Positions 45,960 through 57,351 of a DNA stretch of 64,000 bases are shown in pieces. Source of the DNA: Citrobacter sp. Marseille-Q6884 (GTDB lineage Bacteria; Pseudomonadota; Gammaproteobacteria; Enterobacterales; Enterobacteriaceae); NCBI RefSeq assembly GCF_945906775.1, contig NZ_CAMDRE010000001.1, positions 1,488,001 to 1,552,000 of the forward strand, read 5' to 3'. A program made the translations under genes and the position numbers. Each line of letters opens with the position of its first letter. The stretch's first letter is position 1. A model generated the notes under the pieces. That model had not been told where the DNA came from. It saw nothing but the letters and a program-made list of their open reading frames with translations, and searched no databases.

Positions 45960-46010
45960 ATATCTCAAAACAGACTTGCGAGTCTTGTTTGAGATATTTG
46001 CTCTTTAAAA
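45960..46010 (+). promoter_or_regulatory. Spacer hairpin and second boxA before 23S
   Basis: An extended inverted repeat at 45960-45976/45981-45997 (ATATCTCAAA arms, TGCG loop, one 2-nt mismatch) is followed by TGCTCTTTAAAA at 45999-46010, the spacer boxA used by the NusB-S10 antitermination complex. The hairpin is probably a processing element. Confidence 0.7.
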
Positions 46011-46145
46011 ATCTGGATCAAGCTGAAAATTGAAACGACACACTGTTTCATTTCTCCGTAAACAAGAAATGAAAAGCGGTGTGTTCGAGTCTCTCAAATT
46101 TTCGCAGCACGATGATGAATCGAATGAAACATCTTCGGGTTGTGA

Positions 46146-49051
<2,906 letters not shown>

Positions 49052-49144
49052 ACAACGCCGAAGCTGTTTTGGCGAAAGAGAAGACGATTTTCAGCCTGAT
49101 ACAGATTGAATTAACCGGCGAAAAGCGGGTTAATAAACAGAATT

Positions 49145-49264
49145 TGCCTGGCGGCTGTAGCGCGGTGGTCCCACCTGACCCCATGCCGAACTCAGAAGTG
49201 AAACGCCGTAGCGCCGATGGTAGTGTGGGGTCTCCCCATGCGAGAGTAGGGAACTGCCAGGCAT
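49145..49264 (+). rRNA. rrf: 5S ribosomal RNA
   Basis: 120 nt from TGCCTGGCGGCTGTAGCG to GAACTGCCAGGCAT, with terminal stem pairing. One copy only; there is no second 5S or distal tRNA before the terminator. Confidence 0.98.
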
Positions 49265-49277
49265 CAAATCAAGCAAG

Positions 49278-49304
49278 AGGCCATCCGTAAGGATGGCCTT
49301 TTTG
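49278..49304 (+). terminator. rRNA operon terminator
   Basis: AGGCCATCC-GTAA-GGATGGCCT forms a perfect 9-bp stem followed by TTTTTG, 13 nt after the 5S gene. It has the wording of the distal rrn terminators of E. coli. Confidence 0.92.
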
Positions 49305-49483
49305 CGTTTGTGCGCATCTGAAAACCGCCGGAAAACGGCGTAAACACCTTTTACGGGCTGCAATGGCTGAGTCCCTATCTCCCGGACACTCTGAATTTCC
49401 AGTTGTACCACGAAAATATCAGAACCTATCGCGACGCTACCGTGTATCTTTATCTCTAAGCGAGGATATATCCGGAGAATAAC

Positions 49484-51190
49484 GTGTTCGGAAAAGTTTT
49501 ATTAAACTACATGCCAGGGCTAAAAAATTTATTAGCGTACGAAAAAAGCTGGCTAAAACAGGATGTTAAGGCCGGGTTGTCCGTTGCTGCTGTCGCCCTC
49601 CCGGTTGCGATTGCTTATGCTGAGTTGGCTGGAGTAGGGGCTATCGTAGGGTTGTATTCCTGCGTGTTACCGATGATCGCTTATGCATTGTTTGGCTCTT
49701 CTCGTCAGCTCATTGTTGGTCCTGATGCAACCACCTGCGCGGTTATCGCGGCTGTTGTAGTACCTCTGGCGGCAGGAAATCCCGAACTTCACTGGCAACT
49801 GACGATCGTCATGACATTGATGATGGGAGGATGGTGTCTGCTGGCCAGTAAATTTCGCCTGGGAGCACTTGCCGACCTACTATCCCATCCCATTCTCACC
49901 GGTTTGCTTAATGGCGTAGCCGTGACAATTATTGTTGGGCAATTAGGCAAGGTTTTGGGGATCCCGCTTAATGAAGCGCAAGTCATAGAGAAAATTATTG
50001 CCCTGCCAGGCCGAATTTCAGAGAGCCATTTATTAACCGTAGGGATCTCACTCTTAACGTTAGCTATTTTGATGGTTATCAGAACGTTTCGCAGGCATTG
50101 GCCTGCACCGTTGATTGCCATTGTCATCACAACGGCATTGGTATGGGGCACACCTCTGCAACAGTATGGTGTGGCGACTATTGGCGGTGATGGCTTCCAG
50201 TCTGGTTTACCGGTTGTACACTGGGGGGCGTTCCAGCCCGCTTTGATGCGTGATTTAGTGATCCCGGCGCTGAACCTTGCGCTGGTCAGTTTCGTTAGCC
50301 TGATGCTGACTGCGCGTAGTTTCGCAGCGAAGAATGGGTACGATATTAATGCAGATGCTGAGTTCAGAGCATTGGGTATCGCGAATCTGATGTCGGGTTT
50401 ATCTCAGGGGTTTGCGATCAGTGGTGCCGATTCCCGAACTGCGGTTAATGATTCCAGTGGAGGAAAAAGCCAACTGGTTTCCATTGTCGCGGCCTTAATC
50501 ATTGGCATCATCGTGGTGTTTTTCACACAGCCATTACAATATATTCCGGTTTCCGCATTAGGTGTCGTTTTAATGTATGCCTCATGGTCATTGATTGATC
50601 TGCGTGGGCTCTGGAGCCTGAGGCGAAGAAATAAACAGGCATTTCGCCTGGCCAGCTTCACTTTTGTTTGTATTTTAATTATCGGCGTTATTCAAGGAAT
50701 CGGTCTTGCGGTATTGCTGGGACTGTTGCAGTTCCTGCGTACTGTTTTTCGTCCTTCTGAGCATTTGCTAGGGACGGATGAACATGGAATGATCCACTCA
50801 TTAGGCAATTCGACGGATGTAAAAATGATCCCCGGCGTGCTGATGTATCGGTTTAACTCACCGCTGACCTATTTTAATGTGGCTTATTTTAAACGCCGTG
50901 TTCTGAATTTAGTCGATGGCGCAGCGCTTGAACCGAAATGGGTGGTTATTGATGCCGTTGCGTGCTTTACCTATTCAGATATCAGTGTGTTAGCCACAAT
51001 TAATGAGCTAAAGCGAGATCTCAGAGGTCGGCAGATTAAGTTAATCCTTGCGGGCAGGAAAACGGAATTAACACGCTGGTTCAAGGAAAGTCGGCCAACG
51101 ATGAAAGATGATGACATTATTCTGGTGCCGGACCTTTATCTGGCGCTTCGGTTCATTCAAAGCAAAGAAAGTATGAGCGAGGATGAATAA
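49484..51190 (+). CDS. SulP-family anion transporter with STAS domain
   Basis: A 568-residue membrane protein. About the first 415 residues hold the SulP transport core, including the motif SVAAVALPVAIAYAELAGV near residue 33 and SGADSRTAVNDSSGGKSQ near 312; residues about 440-550 form a cytoplasmic STAS domain (IDAVACFTYSDISVLATI). The family moves sulfate, bicarbonate or dicarboxylates; the enteric relative DauA (YchM) moves C4-dicarboxylates. Translation starts at GTG 49484 with GGAG 6 nt upstream. It is a single gene between the rRNA terminator and a convergent sugar operon. Substrate not deducible from sequence. Confidence 0.88.
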   Translation: MFGKVLLNYMPGLKNLLAYEKSWLKQDVKAGLSVAAVALPVAIAYAELAGVGAIVGLYSCVLPMIAYALFGSSRQLIVGPDATTCAVIAAVVVPLAAGNPELHWQLTIVMTLMMGGWCLLASKFRLGALADLLSHPILTGLLNGVAVTIIVGQLGKVLGIPLNEAQVIEKIIALPGRISESHLLTVGISLLTLAILMVIRTFRRHWPAPLIAIVITTALVWGTPLQQYGVATIGGDGFQSGLPVVHWGAFQPALMRDLVIPALNLALVSFVSLMLTARSFAAKNGYDINADAEFRALGIANLMSGLSQGFAISGADSRTAVNDSSGGKSQLVSIVAALIIGIIVVFFTQPLQYIPVSALGVVLMYASWSLIDLRGLWSLRRRNKQAFRLASFTFVCILIIGVIQGIGLAVLLGLLQFLRTVFRPSEHLLGTDEHGMIHSLGNSTDVKMIPGVLMYRFNSPLTYFNVAYFKRRVLNLVDGAALEPKWVVIDAVACFTYSDISVLATINELKRDLRGRQIKLILAGRKTELTRWFKESRPTMKDDDIILVPDLYLALRFIQSKESMSEDE

Positions 51191-51236
51191 GAGCGGGGTA
51201 GTCTGATGTGGATTAGGGTGGGGTATGGCTACGGTT

Positions 51237-51260
51237 GGAACCTCCCGTTCAGGAGGTTCC
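51237..51260. terminator. Hairpin terminator shared by sulP-type gene and the dehydrogenase gene
   Basis: GGAACCTCC-CGTTCA-GGAGGTTCC forms a perfect 9-bp stem between the convergent stops at 51190 and 51278. It is followed on the plus strand by ATTTCT, a weak T-tract; the minus side has no T-run. Main function is likely to be ending the SulP transcript. Confidence 0.6.
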
Positions 51261-51277
51261 ATTTCTGGGAGGTATCT

Positions 51278-52414
51278 TCATAACGGTACCCAGGCACCCT
51301 CTGCATGGTGGCTGTCTAACACCGCATCAATAAAACGCATGCCGTTCACCCCCTCTTCTACAGTGGGAAGATCATCTGTCTCAGGTGGGGGCGAAACGCC
51401 AGCCTGCATGGCATGAATGCGCAGTGCCGCATCGGTATACAGTTGAGCAAAGGCTTCCAGATACCCTTCAGGATGACCCGCTGGCACACGGGTAGCATGT
51501 GTTGCCGCCGGGCTTGCGGTGCGTCCCCGGGTCAGCCGCTGCGCCTGACCCGCAAGAGGGGTAAACCAAAGCTGGTTCGGTTCCTCCTGACTAAAGACCA
51601 GGCTGGCGCGGGAGCCATAGAGGCGCAGTACCAGTCTGTTTTCCTCGCCACTGGCGACCTGACTTGCGATCAATGAACCACGGGCGCTATTGGCGTAACG
51701 CATCCAGACCTGAACATGATCATCCACCCGCCTGCCTGGTACAAAAGTGTGAAGCTCGGCGCTGATCGTCTCTGGTAATTGACCACTGATAAAGGCGGCG
51801 AGTTGCCAGGCATGGGTGCCGATGTCACCCAGACAACCTGCACGGCCAGTCCGCTCGGGATCGGTGCGCCAGGCCGCCTGCCGATTACCGCTGGCTTCCA
51901 GAGGTTCAGACAGCCAGTCCTGAAGATATTCCACCTGCACATAACGCAGTTCGCCAAGCTCACCCGCAGCCACCAGGGCGCGGGCATGGCGCACCATCGG
52001 ATATCCGCTGTAGGTGTGCGTTACCGCAAACAACCGCTGCCGTTGTGTTGCCAGTGCGGCCAGTGTCTGACCTTCCTCGAGCGTCATCGCCAGCGGTTTA
52101 TCGCAGATCACATGGATACCGGCCTCAAGAAAAGCAGTGGCTACTGGGGCATGCAGATGATTAGGGGTCACGATAGCGACGACTTCTATGCCGTCCGGGC
52201 GAGCAGACTCCTGCTGCGCCATCTCACGATAATCGCTGTAACTGCGTGGTAGCCTCAATTCAGTCGCACTTGCCGCAGCCCGCTCGGGATCGCTGGAGAG
52301 GGCCGCTGCGACCAGTTCATAGTGATCATCCATACGGGCAGCCAGTCGGTGTACGGCGCCGATAAAGGCCCCTTGTCCTCCCCCCACCATTCCAAGACGC
52401 AGACGACGAGTCAT
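51278..52414 (-). CDS. Gfo/Idh/MocA-family sugar dehydrogenase
   Basis: A 378-residue oxidoreductase. The NAD-binding loop GMVGGGQGAF (8-17), the CDKPLA motif with catalytic Lys106, and the Asp197-xxx-His201 pair in GDIGTHAWQ are the family catalytic set. It would oxidise a sugar, sugar acid or inositol at a ring carbon using NAD(P). It is the last gene of the second sugar operon and overlaps the isomerase gene by 4 nt. Substrate unknown. Confidence 0.88.
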   Translation of the reverse strand: MTRRLRLGMVGGGQGAFIGAVHRLAARMDDHYELVAAALSSDPERAAASATELRLPRSYSDYREMAQQESARPDGIEVVAIVTPNHLHAPVATAFLEAGIHVICDKPLAMTLEEGQTLAALATQRQRLFAVTHTYSGYPMVRHARALVAAGELGELRYVQVEYLQDWLSEPLEASGNRQAAWRTDPERTGRAGCLGDIGTHAWQLAAFISGQLPETISAELHTFVPGRRVDDHVQVWMRYANSARGSLIASQVASGEENRLVLRLYGSRASLVFSQEEPNQLWFTPLAGQAQRLTRGRTASPAATHATRVPAGHPEGYLEAFAQLYTDAALRIHAMQAGVSPPPETDDLPTVEEGVNGMRFIDAVLDSHHAEGAWVPL

Positions 52415-53475
52415 ATTTTCGCTCCCAGCCCCAGCAAGGTGGCTATCTGAGCCTGATCGAGATGGCTATCGGCAAAGTCATCGAAGGCATGCTCTGCCAC
52501 CCGAATGATGTGCTGGCGAATAAACTGCGCCCCTTCAGCAGCGCCGCTCTCCGGGTGCTTCAGAGCACATTCCCACTCCATGACGGCCCAGCCTGAATAA
52601 TCATATTGGGTCAACTTCGAGAAAATAGCCGTAAAGTCTACCTGCCCGTCACCGAGAGAGCGGAAACGCCCTGCACGTTCAGGCCACGCCTGATATCCCC
52701 CATATACCCCCTGACGTCCGGTGGGGCGAAACTCGGCATCCTTTACATGAAAAGCTTTGATACGCTGATGGTATATGTCGATAAATTCCAGATAATCAAG
52801 TTGTTGTAGTAAGAAATGGCTGGGGTCATAGAGAATATTAGCTCGTGGATGCGCATCCAGTGCCGCCAGAAAACGTTCGAATGTCACTCCATCATGCAGA
52901 TCTTCACCGGGGTGCAGCTCGTAACACACATCAACCCCTTGCTCATCAAACACATCCAGGACCGGCCGCCAACGGCGCGCCAGTTCGGCAAAAGCTTCGT
53001 CGATAAGCCCTACTGGTCGCTGGGGCCAGGGATAAAGATAAGGCCAGGCGAAGGCGCCGCTAAAAGTAGCATGCGCCGTTAATCCCAGCCGCTGAGAAGC
53101 CTTCGCCGCCGCTTTCAGTTGATTGACCGCCCACTCAGTACGTGCGGCCGGCTTCCCTCGCACTTCGGGGGCAGCGAAGGAATCAAACAGAGAATCGTAG
53201 GCCGGATGTACCGCCACCAGTTGCCCCTGCAGGTGAGTCGAAAGTTCGGTGATGACGAGCCCGTGTTCTGCCAGCTGTCCGGTAACCTCGTCACAATAGG
53301 TTTGACTGTCTGCTGCCTGGCTCAAATCGAACAGATGGGGATGATTCGTGGGGAGTTGCACACCGCTGAACCCCAGACCCGCAGCCCAGCCAGCCAGCCC
53401 CTGTAATGTATCGAAGGGAGGGTGGTCGCCGATAAATTGTGCAAGAAAGATCGCCGGTCCTTTGATGGTTTTCAT
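52411..53475 (-). CDS. TIM-barrel sugar isomerase/epimerase (AP-endonuclease 2 fold)
   Basis: A 354-residue protein of the xylose-isomerase-like/IolE-type TIM barrel. Metal-ligand motifs are visible: CYELHPGED, NILYDPSHF, KAFHVKDAEF and VMEWECALKHP. The start at 53475 (MKTIKGPAIFLAQF) has AAGGAG 6 nt upstream and is preferred to an ATG five codons earlier. It is coupled to the Gfo/Idh dehydrogenase, the usual pairing for catabolism of inositols or keto-sugars formed by oxidation. The exact reaction is not deducible. Confidence 0.85.
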   Translation of the reverse strand: MKTIKGPAIFLAQFIGDHPPFDTLQGLAGWAAGLGFSGVQLPTNHPHLFDLSQAADSQTYCDEVTGQLAEHGLVITELSTHLQGQLVAVHPAYDSLFDSFAAPEVRGKPAARTEWAVNQLKAAAKASQRLGLTAHATFSGAFAWPYLYPWPQRPVGLIDEAFAELARRWRPVLDVFDEQGVDVCYELHPGEDLHDGVTFERFLAALDAHPRANILYDPSHFLLQQLDYLEFIDIYHQRIKAFHVKDAEFRPTGRQGVYGGYQAWPERAGRFRSLGDGQVDFTAIFSKLTQYDYSGWAVMEWECALKHPESGAAEGAQFIRQHIIRVAEHAFDDFADSHLDQAQIATLLGLGAKI

Positions 53476-53546
53476 GCGTCGCTCCTTCATCTTGCGGTGA
53501 GAGTGGGTGTAGCGGGGCGTTCAATACACCCCGCCTGGACACAAAC

Positions 53547-54500
53547 TTAGAACGGTGATTCAGGGAAGTAGAAATCTTTGGCATTCTCTTTGGTGATCAA
53601 CACCGACGGAATAATGGTTTTGGCAGGCAGTTCTTTGCCCTGCAGCCGTGCTTCTGCGGTCAGTTTGATCGCATCGTAGATAAACTTGGGTGAATAGGAG
53701 ACATTGGCCTGGATGCGCGGATCGCTTCCATCCATTAACGTTTTGATTGCCCCTTTGGCGCCTGCGCCACCAAAGACAATTTTGATGTCATCACGTTTGG
53801 CTTGATTAATGGCCTTGAGCACGCCTACTGCCATATCATCATCGGCAGCCCAGACGGCATCAATATGCTTATAGCGAGTGAGGTAATCCTGCATCACTCT
53901 GAAGGCGTCATCCCGGTTCCAGTTGCCGTATTTGGCATCGAGAATTTTCATGTCAGGGTGTTGCTTGATCACGCCAGAGAAAGCGTCAAAACGCTCGTTA
54001 TCCAGCGTGGTGGGAATGCCGCGCAGGACGACCAGATCGCCTTTTCCGCCCAGGGTCTTCGCCAGATATTCGGCCGGCAGTTTACCAAAAGCAGTGTTGT
54101 CGCCGGCGACGTAAGCATCCTGCGCCTTGGTGTCGGTTAGCCCTCTGTCAACGACCGTGACATACACGTCTTTATCTTTAACCTGCGCGACCGGCTTGGT
54201 CAGTGTTGCGGACTCAAACGGGAAAATCACCAGGGTATTCATTTTGTTAACCGTTAACAGATCCTGCAGTTGGTTCGCCTGTTCGGGGGCGTTAGCGGCT
54301 GTTTTGACGATGATCTTGAGGTCGGGATGCTCCTTCTCCAAATCCTTTTTGGCTTTGTTCGCCCACCAGACGATACCGGAGGTGAAGCTATGGGTTGCCG
54401 TGGGAATAGAGACGCCCATTGTGACATTCTCTGCTGCCCAGCTGGTGTTGAGCGAACAGGCAAGGATACTGGCACCAATAATGCGAAGCACGTTATTCAT
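53547..54500 (-). CDS. Periplasmic sugar-binding protein (second ABC system)
   Basis: A 317-residue type I periplasmic binding protein with a signal peptide (cleavage near residue 22-23, NTSWA). Mature features include MGVSIPTATHSFTSGIVWWA and VWAADDDMAVGVLKAI. It is unlike the binding protein of the left-hand operon in detail, so it probably binds a different ligand. Encoded between permease and isomerase. Confidence 0.88.
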   Translation of the reverse strand: MNNVLRIIGASILACSLNTSWAAENVTMGVSIPTATHSFTSGIVWWANKAKKDLEKEHPDLKIIVKTAANAPEQANQLQDLLTVNKMNTLVIFPFESATLTKPVAQVKDKDVYVTVVDRGLTDTKAQDAYVAGDNTAFGKLPAEYLAKTLGGKGDLVVLRGIPTTLDNERFDAFSGVIKQHPDMKILDAKYGNWNRDDAFRVMQDYLTRYKHIDAVWAADDDMAVGVLKAINQAKRDDIKIVFGGAGAKGAIKTLMDGSDPRIQANVSYSPKFIYDAIKLTAEARLQGKELPAKTIIPSVLITKENAKDFYFPESPF

Positions 54501-54566
54501 CGAGTAATCTCCAGTTGATCGAACGGTTTGCCCGCGTGCCCGCGGATTTCCTCTGTTTCCATTACC

Positions 54567-55550
54567 TCAGCGCCCGCGTTGCAGGAAAGCGACGATGATA
54601 ATCACTACCCCCTGAACGGCGGCGTTAAGATAAACACTGATGATGCTGGTGAGATTAAGAATGTTACTGATCACGGAAAGCAGGATGGCGCCGATCACCG
54701 TACCGACGATGCGGCCTTCCCCACCCTTGAGAGTCGTACCGCCGACCACGACAGCAGCGATCGCTTCCAGTTCCCACAACAATCCCGTGCTCGGTGTGGC
54801 AGAACCCAGCCGTGGAACATACAGCAAGGTCGCGATACCCACACAGAAACCGAGCAGCGCATAGGTCAGAATCTTGATGCGATCGACGCGGATCGCGGCA
54901 TAACGTGCAACCTGCTCGTTCGATCCAATGGCCTGCGCATAGCGACCGAAAGCCGTACGGTTGAGTAGCAGCCCACCCGCCAGCGCCACGATGGCAAACA
55001 CCCAAACTGGAATAGGCACGCCGAGCAAACTGCCATAATAGACGGGGCTGTAGATGTCCGCCTGCGTGTCCGCGAGCGTGAGTGCGCCCCCGTCAGCCAG
55101 CCAGGTGAGACAGGCCCGAAAGATACCCAGGGTACCCAGGGTGACGACAAAGGCTTCAATCTGTCCTTTGGTAATCAACAAACCATGTAAAGTACCAAAC
55201 AGTGCGCCCAGCAGCAGAGCAAATAGTGCACCCACTACCACGCCGGCCAGGGGATAATCGGAAAAGTGATTCATAAACAGGATCACACAGCCTGCGATCA
55301 ACGCGGCCATGGAACCCACCGAAAGATCGATACCGCCGGACATAATGACAAAGGTCATACCCACCGCGATGATGCCGATAAAAGCAGTGCGGGTTAGCAC
55401 GTTCATCAGGTTGTCGAGGGTGGCAAAATCCGGGTTAAGCAGGGTGCCGGTGACGCACAAAAGAATCAATCCTATCAGTGGACCAATCCCGGAAAGGTGT
55501 GACCAGGTGCGACGGAAGGCAACGAAAAGATTAGCGGGTGCCGGTTGCAT
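54567..55550 (-). CDS. Sugar ABC transporter permease (second system), RbsC-like
   Basis: A 327-residue membrane protein of the BPD_transp_2 family with the motif MSGGIDLSVGSMAALIAG near residue 69 and about nine hydrophobic segments. It starts within the ATPase gene (20-nt overlap). Works with the ATPase upstream and the binding protein downstream. Confidence 0.9.
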   Translation of the reverse strand: MQPAPANLFVAFRRTWSHLSGIGPLIGLILLCVTGTLLNPDFATLDNLMNVLTRTAFIGIIAVGMTFVIMSGGIDLSVGSMAALIAGCVILFMNHFSDYPLAGVVVGALFALLLGALFGTLHGLLITKGQIEAFVVTLGTLGIFRACLTWLADGGALTLADTQADIYSPVYYGSLLGVPIPVWVFAIVALAGGLLLNRTAFGRYAQAIGSNEQVARYAAIRVDRIKILTYALLGFCVGIATLLYVPRLGSATPSTGLLWELEAIAAVVVGGTTLKGGEGRIVGTVIGAILLSVISNILNLTSIISVYLNAAVQGVVIIIVAFLQRGR

Positions 55551-57018
55551 AGGTGATCAACTCCTCTTCGTTCAGATTCTCAGCGCTAAGCTCCGCCTGC
55601 AACCGTCCCGCACGTAACACCAGTACGCGATGGCACAAGCCGATCAGTTCGATCAACTCGCTGGAGATGACGATCACTGCACGGCCTTCTGCGGCAAGTC
55701 GTTGGATTAAAAAATAGATGTCTCTTTTCGCCCCGACATCAACGCCACGGGTGGGTTCATCAAGCACGATGACGCGAGGATCGGGGTGCAGGTATTTGGC
55801 TAGCACCAGCTTTTGCTGATTTCCCCCGGAAAGCATGCGTGCCCTGGCGCTAAGATCGCCCGCTTTGAGCCCAAAGAGCGTGACCGTCTGCTCCAGCGCT
55901 TCCCGTTCAGCACGAGGATTAAGTAAAGGTGTGGTATAGCGCTCCAGAGCCATCAATGTCAGGTTTTCGCTCAGCCCCAGATTGATGTGCAGGCCTTTGC
56001 CTTTGCGATCTTCCGGTAAATAGGTGAGGCCATGATGCATGACATCGCGCGGGGTGTCGGAGCGAACGGTTTTCCCTCCCAGTGTCAGCGTACCGGCACT
56101 GCGCGGTCGCAGCCCGATGATGGCTTCAAATGCCTCCGTACGTCCGGCGCCCACCAGACCCGCAAAACCGAGGATCTCACCAGCGTGCACGTTAAAACTG
56201 AGTTCGTCGATCCAGTCGGGTACAGACAACCCCTCGACGGCCATGGCAATGGGAGCCTCTTTGGCAGGTATCAGTTTTGGGGGAAACATGTCGGACATAT
56301 CACGTCCCACCATCAGATTCGCCATCTGCTGGCGTGAGAGATCGGCGGTGGCGGCACGGGTAACGAAGCGGCCATCGCGCATCACGATAACCTCATCGGT
56401 GATGCGTTTGACCTCATCAAGTTTATGGGAGATATAGATGATGGTGACCCCATCGTCCTTAAGTTTGCCTATCAGCGCGAATAATCGCTCTGTTTCCGCG
56501 GGGGTCAGCGTGGCGGTAGGCTCATCCATAATTAACAATCGTGCCTGGCGAGATAAGGCTTTGGCAATCTCGACCAACTGCTTTTCAGCGACGATCAACC
56601 GCCGTACCAGCGTATTCGGTGAAATCCTGAGACCGACTTCGCTAAGACAGTGCGCGCTTGCCTTTTCCATCGCGCGCTCATCCAACAACCAGCCCCGTTT
56701 GTATTCATGGCCGAGGAAAATATTCTGGGCAATCGTGAGATGTTCGGCGAGATTGAATTCTTGATGGATTAAGACCACACCGGCTTGCTCTGCCTCACGA
56801 GAAGAGCGGAAGTGATGGGGAGCGCCGTTAATACGGACTTCCCCTTCGCTGGCCTGTTCGTAACCGGCGAGAATTTTCATCAGGGTCGATTTACCGGCAC
56901 CGTTTTCCCCCAACAGGCCGTAGATCTTTCCCGGAGCCAGAGTAAAACTCACCCCATGCAATACGCGCACGGGGCCAAATGCTTTGCAGATACCGACAAA
57001 CTCGATGGCGAGGCTCAC
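55531..57018 (-). CDS. Sugar ABC transporter ATP-binding protein (second system), tandem ATPase
   Basis: A 495-residue fused ABC ATPase. Walker A GENGAGKST is at 37-45; the C-terminal half has the degenerate GLVGAGRTE and signature SGGNQQK with LDEPTRGVD. I start it at GTG 57018 (MSLAIEFVGICKAFG): AGGA lies 8 nt upstream and the length fits the family, whereas the open frame continues upstream for 98 unmatched codons through the control region. First gene of the operon. Confidence 0.9.
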   Translation of the reverse strand: MSLAIEFVGICKAFGPVRVLHGVSFTLAPGKIYGLLGENGAGKSTLMKILAGYEQASEGEVRINGAPHHFRSSREAEQAGVVLIHQEFNLAEHLTIAQNIFLGHEYKRGWLLDERAMEKASAHCLSEVGLRISPNTLVRRLIVAEKQLVEIAKALSRQARLLIMDEPTATLTPAETERLFALIGKLKDDGVTIIYISHKLDEVKRITDEVIVMRDGRFVTRAATADLSRQQMANLMVGRDMSDMFPPKLIPAKEAPIAMAVEGLSVPDWIDELSFNVHAGEILGFAGLVGAGRTEAFEAIIGLRPRSAGTLTLGGKTVRSDTPRDVMHHGLTYLPEDRKGKGLHINLGLSENLTLMALERYTTPLLNPRAEREALEQTVTLFGLKAGDLSARARMLSGGNQQKLVLAKYLHPDPRVIVLDEPTRGVDVGAKRDIYFLIQRLAAEGRAVIVISSELIELIGLCHRVLVLRAGRLQAELSAENLNEEELITYATGTR

Positions 57019-57351
57019 AAGGATGTTCCTTGTGTATTCAGGTGCATGCCATGATAACGGGTACCGTCTATGGTACCTGGCGCCAGGTATGCCCCTTCCC
57101 ACGCTGCGTCGCTTATCCCCATCAACCTCACCCGGTTTTATTGATTCTTTCCTGAATTTGAGTGCAGTGCACAAGATATAAAAATGCAAGTCAGGACAAT
57201 GATTTCTGCTGAGCGACGCAAGGTTTGGATTTTTAAACGCGTTTTGGCTGGCGTAACGCGCTTTTTTACCACCGTTCAAATACACCAAATTTGCACCAGA
57301 GGGTTCCGGCATTGGCTAAAATGAAAGGATGCGCCATGCGGAGTTCTCGCA
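57019..57351. promoter_or_regulatory. Divergent control region with perfect 16-bp palindrome
   Basis: 333 bp between the divergent ATPase and transglycosylase starts. TACCTGGCGCCAGGTA at 57074-57089 is a perfect 16-bp palindrome with a GGCGCC centre, and GGTACC occurs at 57060-57065 and again at 57072-57077. This looks like an operator for a dimeric LacI/GalR-type repressor about 56-70 bp before the ATPase start. No regulator gene is encoded nearby. Confidence 0.6.

Noticed and set aside
57019..57312. Upstream extension of the second ABC ATPase by 98 codons
   Set aside because: The extra residues match nothing in the family and cross the palindromic control region; GTG 57018 has a ribosome site and gives normal length.
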